From assembly GCA_016933045.1 (NCBI GenBank), contig JAFGBR010000077.1, forward strand, positions 1 to 57,903: a stretch of DNA of 57,903 bases, given 5' to 3'. This stretch comes from Marinilabiliaceae bacterium. Lineage in GTDB: Bacteria > Bacteroidota > Bacteroidia > Bacteroidales > Marinilabiliaceae. Positions 1 through 8,806 of the stretch are shown in pieces; positions within the stretch are counted from its first letter, which is position 1, and the number at the start of each line of letters is the position of its first letter. The notes under the pieces were generated by a model, which ran no database searches, had not been told where the DNA came from, and worked only from the letters and a program-made list of their open reading frames with translations. Made by a program: the position numbers and the translations under genes.

Positions 1-106
1 AGAACGACTCTCAAGTAAAGGTTTTGGCGAAAGCAAACCCATCGATAACAATAGCACTGCCGAGGGTAAAGCAAATAACCGCAGGGTTGAATTTGTGAAG
101 TTCTAG
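1..106 (+). CDS. OmpA-family protein, C-terminal fragment (gene begins outside the window)
   Basis: The reading frame from base 2 runs 34 codons to TAG at 104-106. It reads as the end of an OmpA-like peptidoglycan-binding domain: a GFGESKPI strand, a short acidic/asparagine stretch (NNSTAEGKANNRRVEF), then the NNRRVEF motif, whose Asn-Arg-Arg is typical of the last helix and strand of this domain. Such domains tie outer-membrane proteins to the cell wall. The N-terminal part is missing, so the full protein could be an OmpA porin or a repeat protein with an OmpA tail. The domain call is strong; the protein identity is open. Confidence 0.75.
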   Translation, partial: ERLSSKGFGESKPIDNNSTAEGKANNRRVEFVKF

Positions 107-143
107 AAATTTTATTTTTAACCAATTATAAACTATCAACAAA

Positions 144-572
144 ATGAAAAAGACATTATTATTTGTTTTTAGCCTCATTCTTTTGGCAAGCTTAAACTAT
201 TCGTGCAGTAAAGATAAAGATGATGAGTTAAGCATTACAACCCTAAACGGATCAGGCACGTGGAATAATCCTTTTAAATTACCTGCAGGTACAATAAAAG
301 CGAATATTGAGCCGGGAGTATATTTATATGAATTTCCGTATTCAACAGGGGAGGAGTATACCATTAAAATTAGTGGTTTTACACAAAACTTAGATTTAAG
401 GGTTGTTATTGGATATGGTACGGGTATGGGAACTGATTTAACTAATAGTATTAACGATGGGTTAGTTAATGAAGAAGTTACATATACTTTTTCTCAGCAA
501 GATCTTTATCTTTATATTGAAAACTTGTCGGATAATACTACTGAGTTTATAATTAGTATTGTAAAAAAGTAG
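144..572 (+). CDS. small surface-type lipoprotein of unknown function
   Basis: A 142-residue protein with a lipoprotein signal: a basic start (MKK), a hydrophobic stretch, and a Cys at residue 21. The residues after the Cys are Ser-Lys-Asp-Lys-Asp-Asp-Glu. A charged, acid-rich stretch at this point resembles the lipoprotein export signal that sends Bacteroidota lipoproteins to the outside of the outer membrane. The rest has a short beta-rich pattern (WNNPFKL, GVYLYEFPY, ISGFTQNLDLRVVIGYG) like a small carbohydrate-binding or pre-peptidase C-terminal fold. I do not recognise the family. It starts 37 bases after the OmpA-like stop and may be co-transcribed. A very strong hairpin terminator lies directly behind it. 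Confidence 0.7.
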   Translation: MKKTLLFVFSLILLASLNYSCSKDKDDELSITTLNGSGTWNNPFKLPAGTIKANIEPGVYLYEFPYSTGEEYTIKISGFTQNLDLRVVIGYGTGMGTDLTNSINDGLVNEEVTYTFSQQDLYLYIENLSDNTTEFIISIVKK

Positions 573-589
573 TTATAATTCTTTGTTAT

Positions 590-633
590 ATAAAACAAGC
601 GCAATAAATAATTGCGCTTGTTTTATGTTTTTT
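590..633. terminator. bidirectional terminator between convergent genes
   Basis: A perfect 16-bp inverted repeat (590-605 and 611-626, loop AAATA). On the plus strand GTTTTTT follows; on the minus strand the stem's own A-rich flank supplies the U-tract. It lies between the lipoprotein gene and the convergent carboxynorspermidine dehydrogenase gene and can end both transcripts. Confidence 0.9.
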
Positions 634-1825
634 ACAACTCCAAATCAATATCGTGTTGTTCAACCCAAGGTAATCCATGATTATTTAGTTGTTCCATAAA
701 AGGATCGGGGTTAAATTCTTCCACATTATAAACTCCGGGTTTTTTCCAGATTCCTTTTAAATACATCATAGCACCAATCATTGCAGGAACCCCGGTTGTA
801 TAACTTACCCCCTGTGTGCCTGTTTCTTTATAAGCTACCTCGTGGCTACAGTTATTGTATACATAGTAAGTTTTTTCCTTACCATCTTTTAAACCTTTAA
901 TACGACAACCAATAGAGGTCCAACCAGTATAATTTTCTCCAAGTTCACCAGGATTTGGAAGAACTGCTTTTAAGAATTGAATCGGAACTATTTCAACACC
1001 ATTGTACATGATTGGCTCAATACCTGCCATGCCAATATTCTGAATTACACGTAAATGAGTCAAATACTCCTGGCCAAACGTCATCCAAAAACGAGCGCGT
1101 TTTAAAGTAGGATAATTCTTAACCAGCGACTCCAACTCCTCGTGATATATTACGTATGACTCTTTAGGGCCGATCTCAGGGTAATTTAATGGTTTGTGAA
1201 TTTCGTGAGGTTCAGTAGTAACCCACTGTCCATTCTCCCAATACTTTCCTTTTTGGGTCACCTCGCGAATGTTAATTTCAGGGTTAAAGTTGGTTGCAAA
1301 TGCTTTACCATGATCGCCTGCATTACAGTCAACAATATCCAGATATTGAATTTCATCGAAATGATGTTTGGCAGCATAAGCGGTGTAAATGCTTGTAACG
1401 CCAGGATCGAAACCACAACCTAAAATTGCAGTTATGCCAGCTTGCTTAAAGCGATCGGCATAAGCCCATTGCCACTTATATTCGAATTTAGCTTCTTCCT
1501 TAGGTTCATAATTTGCTGTGTCGAGATACGATACTCCGGTTTCTAAACAGGCATCCATAATGGTTAAATCCTGATAAGGTAATGCAACATTCACAACCAA
1601 ATCGGGTTTAAAATCATTTATTAACTCAACCAATTCAGGAACATTATCGGCATCTACTTGAGCTGTTTTTATACGATTACCACCAATGTTTTTAGCTATA
1701 GTGTCGCATTTGCTTTTGGTACGACTTGCCAATAAAACCTCGGTGAATACATCTGGCAAACCAGCCATTTTATGAGCTACCACTGTGCCCACGCCACCTG
1801 CTCCAATAATTAAAACTTTACCCAT
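632..1825 (-). CDS. carboxynorspermidine dehydrogenase (saccharopine dehydrogenase family)
   Basis: A 397-residue saccharopine-dehydrogenase-like protein. It starts with the nucleotide-binding motif LIIGAGGVGTVVAHKMA, followed by an SRTKSKCD segment as expected for NADPH use. The middle carries GCGFDPGVTSIY and DCNAGDHGKA, and the C-terminal part has GVSYTTGVPAMIGAMM. This set and length match carboxynorspermidine dehydrogenase, which condenses aspartate semialdehyde with a diamine in the alternative spermidine/norspermidine route common in Bacteroidota. The decarboxylase partner is not in the window. It is transcribed alone, with its own promoter upstream. A different saccharopine-dehydrogenase-type reaction cannot be excluded from sequence alone. 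Confidence 0.85.
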   Translation of the reverse strand: MGKVLIIGAGGVGTVVAHKMAGLPDVFTEVLLASRTKSKCDTIAKNIGGNRIKTAQVDADNVPELVELINDFKPDLVVNVALPYQDLTIMDACLETGVSYLDTANYEPKEEAKFEYKWQWAYADRFKQAGITAILGCGFDPGVTSIYTAYAAKHHFDEIQYLDIVDCNAGDHGKAFATNFNPEINIREVTQKGKYWENGQWVTTEPHEIHKPLNYPEIGPKESYVIYHEELESLVKNYPTLKRARFWMTFGQEYLTHLRVIQNIGMAGIEPIMYNGVEIVPIQFLKAVLPNPGELGENYTGWTSIGCRIKGLKDGKEKTYYVYNNCSHEVAYKETGTQGVSYTTGVPAMIGAMMYLKGIWKKPGVYNVEEFNPDPFMEQLNNHGLPWVEQHDIDLEL

Positions 1826-1869
1826 TTTGTTTTTTTCTTTAGGCTTTAAAAAGGATTAATAATCATTCG

Positions 1870-1899
1870 CAAAGGAATGAATTTTTTCAATTATTACAA
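1870..1899 (-). promoter_or_regulatory. promoter of the carboxynorspermidine dehydrogenase gene
   Basis: Read on the minus strand: TTG at 1897-1899, a 19-base gap, then TTCCTTTG at 1870-1877, one mismatch from the Bacteroidota -7 box TAnnTTTG. The predicted start of transcription is about 40 bases upstream of the ATG. Confidence 0.45.
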
Positions 1900-1944
1900 C
1901 TAATAAAAAAAGTTATCACATTTTTTTTAAAAAATACAGTTTTA

Positions 1945-3597
1945 TTAAAAATCGTAGTATAGATTTCGTAACGAAGTACGTACTGCAAACCATATAAAAT
2001 TTGTTTTGTTGGTTTCAAGTTCGTTACTTTCGTTTCTTATCCTTATTCCGGCTGCAATGTTAAAATTGTTTCGTGAGTTGATTAAATACGATAATGAAGC
2101 TTCCATTATGTAAAGATCAGTTTTTAGTCCCTGTCCAACAGTGTTGTTATAGTCTGAAAATCTCAAATCATTAGATTTAAATATTTCTTTGCCATAACTT
2201 ATACTGTCTTGATAATCTTTCCCATAATTTGCAATCATTATCTCGCCTCTAATAAACCAACGTTTGTATCTGTAATTCAATATCGAAACGAGTTCGCTAA
2301 AATTAGCTCCCAGTGGATGGGCTAAACTTTGATTATAATGCCCATAACTGTTTAATACATTGCCATGACTATATGTAAAAGGTCTTACCCGGTTATATTC
2401 CATTTTTATGTTTAAATGTTTTGCTCCGAACAAATCGAATGTTTTGAATCCAAGCTGATAACCATACTTATTGGCCCACCATTGTTCTTTTGCAAATAAC
2501 TCGGATGTTCTAAATTCATCGAACATTATTTGTCCGTAAAAAGTTAGCCATTTTGATGCTATGTACTTTGTGTTTAACCCAATATTTACATTGTCGGGCG
2601 AACCGGCTGAATATTCAACAGGTCGGAAAAATACAAACGGATTAGCGTAGTGCCAGTCAAACCCCCTATAATGACCAGTAGAATCTTCGGCGGCCCAAAT
2701 AACCGATTCAAATAAACCTAATGATAGTCGATTGCCTATATTCCAGTCGAGATAATGAAAAACACCATATTTAACAGGGTATCTGGTGTCAATACTTTCA
2801 TTTTTTCGTTCCAGATGTGTGAGTGAAGCCCATAGAATTTGATATTTAACTTTACAAAAATCGGTTGTGAATTTAAAAAACGGGTAACTAAATGGTACAT
2901 CAGATAGTAGTAGTGAGCGATACCCATCGCCAATAAAATTTTTACCATGTCCTAATTGAAAGTTAAAATATTTACCGGCATTGTACGATATGTAACCGGT
3001 TGCCTGTGAGTAATCAAAAACCGATCGACTGGCTACTCTGTTAGGCTTTCCCTGACCCGGAAGCACATTCATTGTGTGGGCAAAACTGTCAATGTAATTG
3101 GGGAATGTTCCCTGGTTTTCGTATAAGTCGGCATAAAAAGCAAAGTTTTTTCCAATATTTCCTTCAATAAAAAGTCCACGGGTGTTAACAAATGTATTTT
3201 TTCCATCGATTGACTCTTTGCCTGTTTCAATATTAAAAAGAGGATTTATTACAATGTTAATATCTTCATTTTGTTGCTTCCATTTTAATACATCATCATG
3301 AAATAGTCGTTTCCAAAAATTGAGCTTCCCCAATGGGATTTTGATTTCGTTATAAAGTATAGAATCAAAGTTAGTTATTTTGTTTATTTGGTCGAGCCGA
3401 TAGCTTTTTACCGATGTGTGAAAATTTGTTCCGGGACGGTAAAGTTCTTTTTCAATTGAATTATACTGTTGATTGTCGTAAATCGAATATCTTTGTGCTT
3501 CGACTGAAAAACTATAAGCAGAAATGAATGAGAGAAAGATGCCTGCTTTTGCACTATTTTTGAAATAACTCATTTTATGTTTTAATAATTTATACAT
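1945..3597 (-). CDS. outer-membrane beta-barrel protein, RemB/Wzi-like
   Basis: A 550-residue secreted protein. A signal peptide ends near SFSVEAQ. If Met9 at 3573 is the true start, the signal is shorter but still complete. The mature part has many alternating aromatic strands and ends in Phe (LRNLYYDF), as outer-membrane barrels do. Segments such as LYRPGTNFHTSVKSYR and GHGKNFIGDGYRSLLLSD resemble the RemB proteins linked to gliding and surface adhesion, and the broader Wzi capsule-assembly barrel family. No other gliding genes are in the window, so a role in motility is not implied. It is transcribed alone, divergent from the phosphatase gene. Family call moderate, function uncertain. Confidence 0.65.
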   Translation of the reverse strand: MYKLLKHKMSYFKNSAKAGIFLSFISAYSFSVEAQRYSIYDNQQYNSIEKELYRPGTNFHTSVKSYRLDQINKITNFDSILYNEIKIPLGKLNFWKRLFHDDVLKWKQQNEDINIVINPLFNIETGKESIDGKNTFVNTRGLFIEGNIGKNFAFYADLYENQGTFPNYIDSFAHTMNVLPGQGKPNRVASRSVFDYSQATGYISYNAGKYFNFQLGHGKNFIGDGYRSLLLSDVPFSYPFFKFTTDFCKVKYQILWASLTHLERKNESIDTRYPVKYGVFHYLDWNIGNRLSLGLFESVIWAAEDSTGHYRGFDWHYANPFVFFRPVEYSAGSPDNVNIGLNTKYIASKWLTFYGQIMFDEFRTSELFAKEQWWANKYGYQLGFKTFDLFGAKHLNIKMEYNRVRPFTYSHGNVLNSYGHYNQSLAHPLGANFSELVSILNYRYKRWFIRGEIMIANYGKDYQDSISYGKEIFKSNDLRFSDYNNTVGQGLKTDLYIMEASLSYLINSRNNFNIAAGIRIRNESNELETNKTNFIWFAVRTSLRNLYYDF

Positions 3598-3640
3598 CAG
3601 ATTAAATTAATGTTTATTCAATAATGTTGCAACCACTATT

Positions 3641-3677
3641 TATATGTGTATTTTTTATCAACCAAAATACACATATA
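3641..3677. repeat. 14-bp perfect inverted repeat in a divergent promoter region
   Basis: Arms TATATGTGTATTTT (3641-3654) and its exact complement (3664-3677) with a 9-base loop. It lies between the RemB-like gene (minus) and the alkaline phosphatase gene (plus), about 30 bases before the likely phosphatase start. No T-run follows, so it is more likely an operator or leader hairpin than a terminator. Confidence 0.7.
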
Positions 3678-3706
3678 AACGTTTATTAAGCATTAATTAC
3701 GAAAAA

Positions 3707-4903
3707 ATGAATAAAAACCATTATATAATGACTTGCAAAATTAATAGATCTACAATGTTGAGATACTTCACTGTTTTATTATTTTTTTTATTTTCTGTTT
3801 CCTTATTATATACTCAGGAAGAGTATAAAGAGATTATTAATAACGATTCATCGTTTACAAACGAAAAGCCTCATCGTGTTGTTAAAACTCTAAATAAAAA
3901 AACAAAAAAAAATAAACCTAAAAATATTATTTTATTAATTGGCGATGGAATGGGGCTTTCGCAGGTTTATGCTGCAATGACAGTTAATGGAGGGCAATTA
4001 AATATTGCTCAAATGCCTTATACAGGTTTTAGTATAACTACATGTTACGATAAATATATTACTGATTCGGGAGCAGGAGGAACTGCCATTGCTATTGGAA
4101 AAAAAACTTATTATGGGGCACTTGGTGTTGATGCAGAAGCGATGCCGAGTGAATCGATTTTGGAGATAGCTGAAAAACACAGTTTAAAAACCGGGTTGGT
4201 TAGTACATCTGCAATTACTCATGCAACTCCGGCATCGTTTATTGCCCATCAAAAAAGCAGAAATATGTACGAAGAGATAGCTAATGATTTTTTAAATACT
4301 GATATTGATGTTTTTATTGGAGGTGGTAAGAAACATTTTATTCAACGGAAAGATGGTCGAAATTTGTTAACTGAACTGAAAACAAAAGGTTATCAGGTGG
4401 GTGAAAAACTTACCGATATTGAGGATTTGAAACGTCCCTATGCTGTGTTAACAGACTCAGTTCACACTCCAAAATATCCACATAGAGGCGAATTGTTACC
4501 CGATGCAACAGATATGGCTGTTAAAACTCTTTCAACCGGTAAAAAAGGATTCTTTTTAATGGTTGAAGGTTCTCAAATTGATTGGGGATGTCATCAGAAT
4601 AATACCGATTATTTATTATTGGAGACACTTGATTTTGACAAGGCTGTTGGTAAGGCTCTCGAATTTGCTGTAAAAGATAAAAACACACTGGTTATTGTAA
4701 CTGCCGATCATGAAACCGGGGGTATGGCTATTGTTGGTGGCAATTTCGAAAAACATACAATTCAGGCAAAATATGCGTCAACAAAGCATACGGCTGTTAT
4801 GGTTCCGGTTTTTGCTTATGGTCCGGGAGCTGATTGTTTTACAGGTATTTATCAAAATACTGATATTTTTAAAAAGATGAAATTGCTATTTGGTTTTAAA
4901 TAA
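3707..4903 (+). CDS. alkaline phosphatase (PhoA family), secreted
   Basis: Hydrolyses phosphate monoesters in the periplasm. Family motifs are in order: IGDGMG with the metal-binding Asp at residue 80, TDSGAGGTAIAIG with the nucleophile Ser at about 121, HATPASFIAHQ, VEGSQIDWGCHQN, and VTADHETGG with two metal ligands near the C-terminus. At about 398 residues it is a little shorter than E. coli PhoA. The frame is open from 3644, but that ATG lies inside the inverted repeat. I prefer ATG 3707, preceded by an A-run; ATG 3755 directly before the signal peptide (FTVLLFFLFSVSLLYTQ) is also possible. The HD-domain gene follows 9 bases later, suggesting co-transcription and a shared link to phosphate release. 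Confidence 0.9.
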   Translation: MNKNHYIMTCKINRSTMLRYFTVLLFFLFSVSLLYTQEEYKEIINNDSSFTNEKPHRVVKTLNKKTKKNKPKNIILLIGDGMGLSQVYAAMTVNGGQLNIAQMPYTGFSITTCYDKYITDSGAGGTAIAIGKKTYYGALGVDAEAMPSESILEIAEKHSLKTGLVSTSAITHATPASFIAHQKSRNMYEEIANDFLNTDIDVFIGGGKKHFIQRKDGRNLLTELKTKGYQVGEKLTDIEDLKRPYAVLTDSVHTPKYPHRGELLPDATDMAVKTLSTGKKGFFLMVEGSQIDWGCHQNNTDYLLLETLDFDKAVGKALEFAVKDKNTLVIVTADHETGGMAIVGGNFEKHTIQAKYASTKHTAVMVPVFAYGPGADCFTGIYQNTDIFKKMKLLFGFK

Positions 4904-4912
4904 TTTTTTCAG

Positions 4913-5503
4913 ATGCTACAATTTATATCCGAAATTGATTTTATTATTGAAATTGATAAGTTAAAATCTGTTTTTAGGAAATCATTAGTTCTCGATCAGT
5001 CGAAAAACGAAAATTCTGCTGAACACTCTTGGCATTTGGCTGTTGCTGTAACTGTTTTGGAGCCCTATGCGAATTTTAAAAATATGGATATGCTTAAAGT
5101 TACCCGGATGGCTCTTATTCATGATATTGTAGAAATTGATGCTGGTGACACTTATGCTTACGATGATGAAGCCAATAAGCTTAAGCATGAAAAAGAAGTG
5201 TGTGCTGCAGACCGTATTTATGGTTTGTTACAAAACGACCGGCAGAATGAGTTGAAAAATTTATGGTACGAATTTGAAAAACGAGAATCTCCCGAAGCAA
5301 AATTTGTTGATGCTGTTGACCGGTTTATTCCAATTATGATTAACTATTTGACCCAGGGTAAGCAATGGAAAGCATTTGGGGTAACAGCCACAAAGGTACT
5401 TACGCGAAATAACCCAATTAATGATGGGTCAACCTATTTATGGAAAATAGTTAACGAAATTGTAAAAGAATCAGTTGAAAAAGGATATCTAATTGGCTCA
5501 TAA
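4913..5503 (+). CDS. HD-domain protein, HDDC2/YfbR-like 5'-deoxynucleotidase
   Basis: A 196-residue HD-superfamily phosphohydrolase. The metal-binding His and His-Asp are seen in SAEHSWHLAVAV and MALIHDIVEIDAGD, with a later Asp in FVDAVDRFIP. The length and the SAEHSWH and EIDAGD segments match the HDDC2/YfbR branch, which removes phosphate from deoxynucleoside monophosphates. It has no signal peptide and should be cytoplasmic. It sits 9 bases behind the phosphatase gene, so the two are probably one transcript. The exact substrate is inferred from the family. Confidence 0.8.
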   Translation: MLQFISEIDFIIEIDKLKSVFRKSLVLDQSKNENSAEHSWHLAVAVTVLEPYANFKNMDMLKVTRMALIHDIVEIDAGDTYAYDDEANKLKHEKEVCAADRIYGLLQNDRQNELKNLWYEFEKRESPEAKFVDAVDRFIPIMINYLTQGKQWKAFGVTATKVLTRNNPINDGSTYLWKIVNEIVKESVEKGYLIGS

Positions 5504-5719
5504 ATGGCTTAAATTTAACTTTCCATATAACTCTGATGATAAGAAGATTTTTGTATTTCAGACATATAGACAGGATTATAGAAAAATTAATGATTACTGA
5601 ATGTTTAATTAGTCTGTTCTGTTTGTCTAATATATCTTTATTTTTTTGTCTTAATATTCAATAATTAAATAAATTTAAACAGTTACTAAACCTGTTGTAA
5701 ATTATTTTTCTTAAATCTT

Positions 5720-5751
5720 CAGATTTGCTACAGATTTGATGTATATATTTG
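5720..5751 (+). promoter_or_regulatory. hem operon promoter with a tandem 8-bp repeat
   Basis: TATATTTG at 5744-5751 is a perfect Bacteroidota -7 box, 42 bases before the hemA ATG. Directly upstream CAGATTTG occurs twice (5720-5727 and 5731-5738) with an 11-base period, one helical turn. No standard -33 box stands at the usual spacing. The repeat may therefore be an activator site that replaces it. Confidence 0.55.
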
Positions 5752-5793
5752 AATAGAAAAAGATGTGGGTGGCATTAAAGAAATTTTTTTTGA

Positions 5794-7065
5794 ATGATAG
5801 GTTTAATAGGTTTAAGTCATCAAACTGCAATGGTAGAGGTTCGAGAAAAGTTGGTTATCTCTCCCGAATTGGTTTCTGATTTGTTCATTTATTTAAAAGA
5901 AGTCTCTCCCATAACAGGTATTTTTGCGTTAACAACATGTAACCGAACGGAGTTATACTTCGAGGCTAGTCCTACCAAAGAAACTGAAGCATCTGTGTTG
6001 GAGATGGTGAAAATTGCATTTCTGCGTTTTTTTTCTTCTGGCGATGAAGTTCATAAATATATTTTTGCATTTTCAGGATTAGAAACAGCTAAACATCTTT
6101 TTAGGGTTGCAACGGGGCTCGAATCAATGATTCTTGGCGAATACCAAATTGTATCGCAACTTAAAGAGGCTTATGTAAATATGGAAAAGCTTGGGGTTAT
6201 AGGGCCATTGTTAAAAAGAATGATTCAAAAAGCCTTTGAAACCGGTAAGCTGGTAAGAACTAATACAAATATTAATAAGGGATTTGTTTCGGTTAGTTCG
6301 GCAGCTGTTGCAATGATTGGAAAACGTTTAGGTGCATTTTATAATATTAAGGCACTTTCTGTAGGTGCTGGTGAAACAGGTACTATTGTAGTTCAAAACC
6401 TTGTAAAAAAAGAGTGTAAAAACGTTTTTGTGTCAAATCGTACTTTCCAGAAGGCAATTAATCTTGCCGATAAAACAAATAGTATTGCTATTGAATTTGA
6501 TAATATTATTTCAAATCTCGAAACCGTTGATGTAGTTCTTTATTCGACTGGCTCAAAGGAGGTTCTTTTATCTAAAGATCTTCTTTATCCGGTAATGCAG
6601 GCTCGTAATTCAAAGCCATTGTTAATAATCGATCTGTGTATCCCTCGTAATGTCGATCCAAAAGTATCTGATTTAGATGGAGTAACATTAATTGATTTAG
6701 ATCATCTCGAAGAGGTTGTTAATGCTAATTTTGAAATGAGAAAAAGTGAAGTTGGTAAAGCAGAAGAGATAATTGATAAATCGGTTGTTGATTTTGAAGA
6801 GTGGATAGGTATTCGTCGATTGAAATGTGCTATTAATTCAATAACATCTACTTTTAAAGAGGTTAACTCTGAAGAAATAGGAAACTATAAGAAAGTTAAA
6901 GGGAATCAAACTGTCAAAAAACATATTGCAGAATATGGCGATCATCTGAGTGCTAAATTTACCCGTATGTTAATTAAACAGTTAAGAGATATAACAAATG
7001 AAGGGCGTGATCCCGAAAAAGTTAAAATTGTCAGTGATTTGTTTAACTTTAACGAAAATCGTTAG
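5794..7065 (+). CDS. hemA: glutamyl-tRNA reductase
   Basis: First committed step of C5 heme synthesis: it reduces glutamyl-tRNA to glutamate-1-semialdehyde with NADPH. The 423-residue protein begins with the family signature GLIGLSHQTA. It carries the catalytic Cys at residue 49 in LTTCNRTELY, followed by GLESMILGEYQI. The nucleotide-binding domain has the AGETG and VSNRT segments, and a C-terminal helical dimerisation part follows. Length is normal. It is the first gene of a ten-gene operon with short gaps or overlaps, so it is the likely control point. The C-terminal region is somewhat divergent, but nothing essential is missing. Confidence 0.97.
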   Translation: MIGLIGLSHQTAMVEVREKLVISPELVSDLFIYLKEVSPITGIFALTTCNRTELYFEASPTKETEASVLEMVKIAFLRFFSSGDEVHKYIFAFSGLETAKHLFRVATGLESMILGEYQIVSQLKEAYVNMEKLGVIGPLLKRMIQKAFETGKLVRTNTNINKGFVSVSSAAVAMIGKRLGAFYNIKALSVGAGETGTIVVQNLVKKECKNVFVSNRTFQKAINLADKTNSIAIEFDNIISNLETVDVVLYSTGSKEVLLSKDLLYPVMQARNSKPLLIIDLCIPRNVDPKVSDLDGVTLIDLDHLEEVVNANFEMRKSEVGKAEEIIDKSVVDFEEWIGIRRLKCAINSITSTFKEVNSEEIGNYKKVKGNQTVKKHIAEYGDHLSAKFTRMLIKQLRDITNEGRDPEKVKIVSDLFNFNENR

Positions 7066-7094
7066 CGGCATTATTGAAGGTTAATAAAATTTTC

Positions 7095-8036
7095 ATGTGT
7101 AAAACAACCATTCGAATAGGAACCAGGGGAAGCAAATTAGCTCTTTACCAAGCAAAGTTGGTTAAATCGGAACTCGAAAAAATATATACCAATATTTCTT
7201 TTGAAATTGAAATAATTACTACTAAAGGTGATAAAATACTTGATGTTGCTCTTTCGAAAATAGGCGATAAAGGATTGTTTACTAAGGAGATTGAGATTGC
7301 TTTGTTTCAAGGTAATATTGATATGGCTGTTCATAGTTTAAAGGATTTACCTACAATATTATCTGATGAGGCTGAGTTGGGTGCTATTTTAAAACGTGCA
7401 GAATTTAGAGATGCTCTTGTATCGAAAAACGGACTTAGAATTGAGCAACTTACATCAAATCATAAACTTGCAACATCCAGTTTGCGACGAAAGGCTCAGG
7501 TTCATCGTATTAACCCTCATGTTCAGGTTATTGATATTAGGGGTAATGTTGATACCCGATTGCGAAGAATGAATGAAGGGTATTGCGATGCCATGATTAT
7601 GGCTGGTGCCGGACTTATTCGTTTGGGTTATGAAAGCTATATTACAGAGCTGTTAGATGCAAATCTTTTTATTCCTGCTCCTGGACAGGGTGCTATTGCC
7701 ATTGAAATACGAAAAAATGATACTAAAATTAAAGATTTTATTGCACCACTTCATTGTACTGACTCTTTTTTTAAGGTTACCGCTGAACGATCTTTCCTAA
7801 ACGAGCTCGAAGGAGGATGCCAGATTCCCATTGGTAGTATTGCCCAAATTGATGGAGATATTTTGAAACTTACCGGTTTGGTTGCAATGATTGATGGTTC
7901 AAATGAAATTATTGAAACAATTATAGGTAATGTAAACGAGGCTGAAAATTTGGGGCGAGAATTAGCTCGTAGAGTTGCTTCGAAGGGAGGAAAGGATATT
8001 TTAAATTTAATTCGGAATTTGAATAGTATAAACTAA
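7095..8036 (+). CDS. hemC: porphobilinogen deaminase (hydroxymethylbilane synthase)
   Basis: Joins four porphobilinogen units into the linear tetrapyrrole hydroxymethylbilane. The start is ATG 7095; an in-frame TTG 21 bases earlier is less likely, because the family begins with the strand IRIGTRGSKLALYQA. The dipyrromethane-cofactor Cys is residue 242 in EGGCQIPIG, the same number as in E. coli. Other motifs: TTKGDKILD, VHSLKDLPT, SSLRRKAQ and APGQGAIAIE. The 313-residue length is normal. The gap from hemA is 29 bases and to hemD 12 bases. Confidence 0.97.
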   Translation: MCKTTIRIGTRGSKLALYQAKLVKSELEKIYTNISFEIEIITTKGDKILDVALSKIGDKGLFTKEIEIALFQGNIDMAVHSLKDLPTILSDEAELGAILKRAEFRDALVSKNGLRIEQLTSNHKLATSSLRRKAQVHRINPHVQVIDIRGNVDTRLRRMNEGYCDAMIMAGAGLIRLGYESYITELLDANLFIPAPGQGAIAIEIRKNDTKIKDFIAPLHCTDSFFKVTAERSFLNELEGGCQIPIGSIAQIDGDILKLTGLVAMIDGSNEIIETIIGNVNEAENLGRELARRVASKGGKDILNLIRNLNSIN

Positions 8037-8048
8037 AATGTAAATACA

Positions 8049-8798
8049 ATGACCCAAAAACCTACCAATATTATTTTAACCCATCCTTTTGATAATGATG
8101 ATTTTTTGTCGTTAAAAGCTATGCAGGAAGGAATGAATGTGATTGCTGATTCTATGATCGAAACACATCAAATTATTCTTTCGTTATCTGAAATTGAAGA
8201 GATTTGTAACTCCGATATTGTAATTTTTACAAGTAAAAGAGGGGTAAAATATACTTTAAGTCAAATGAATCCAATGTGTTGCCACGATAAAAAAGTTGTT
8301 GTTGTTGGACAAAAAACGGCACTGGCTTTAACCGATTGTGGCATAATGCCATCTTTTGTATCAAAAGGTCAAACCGGCAAGGAGATGTGTGAGGCCTTAA
8401 TTGCTGATAGCATTATTACTGGCAAAAAAGTTACTGCCTTGTTGGCTCAGTTGGCCGATGACACTATTGAAGAGTATCTCTCAAAATTATGTGACTATAA
8501 ACGTATTGATGTCTATCAAACATTATATAAAAAAAAGCATTCTGTTGATACAATAAAGGCTTTAAAATCAAATGATTCTTTTTTGGTTTCCTTTACCAGT
8601 TCCTCGGCAGTTAAAGCTTTTGTAAACTTGTATGCTAATTATTTTCATAATTCTATAAAATGTGTAAGTATTGGGCCGGTAACCTCTAAAACAATTGAAG
8701 AATTTGGCCTTAAGGTTGAAATTGAAGCTAAAGAATCAACTTACGAAGGGCTTTTTAAAAGTATTGAAGAGTATTTGAATATTAACGCAACGATATAA
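8049..8798 (+). CDS. hemD: uroporphyrinogen-III synthase
   Basis: Closes hydroxymethylbilane with inversion of ring D to give uroporphyrinogen III. The protein has 249 residues. HemD is poorly conserved, but the expected pieces are present: an early [14 protein letters not shown] segment, [12 protein letters not shown], a central [10 protein letters not shown] strand, and [14 protein letters not shown] followed by [12 protein letters not shown], typical of the active-site side. Its place between hemC and hemB makes the call firm. Confidence 0.93.
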   Translation: MTQKPTNIILTHPFDNDDFLSLKAMQEGMNVIADSMIETHQIILSLSEIEEICNSDIVIFTSKRGVKYTLSQMNPMCCHDKKVVVVGQKTALALTDCGIMPSFVSKGQTGKEMCEALIADSIITGKKVTALLAQLADDTIEEYLSKLCDYKRIDVYQTLYKKKHSVDTIKALKSNDSFLVSFTSSSAVKAFVNLYANYFHNSIKCVSIGPVTSKTIEEFGLKVEIEAKESTYEGLFKSIEEYLNINATI

Positions 8799-8806
8799 AT
8801 ATTAAT

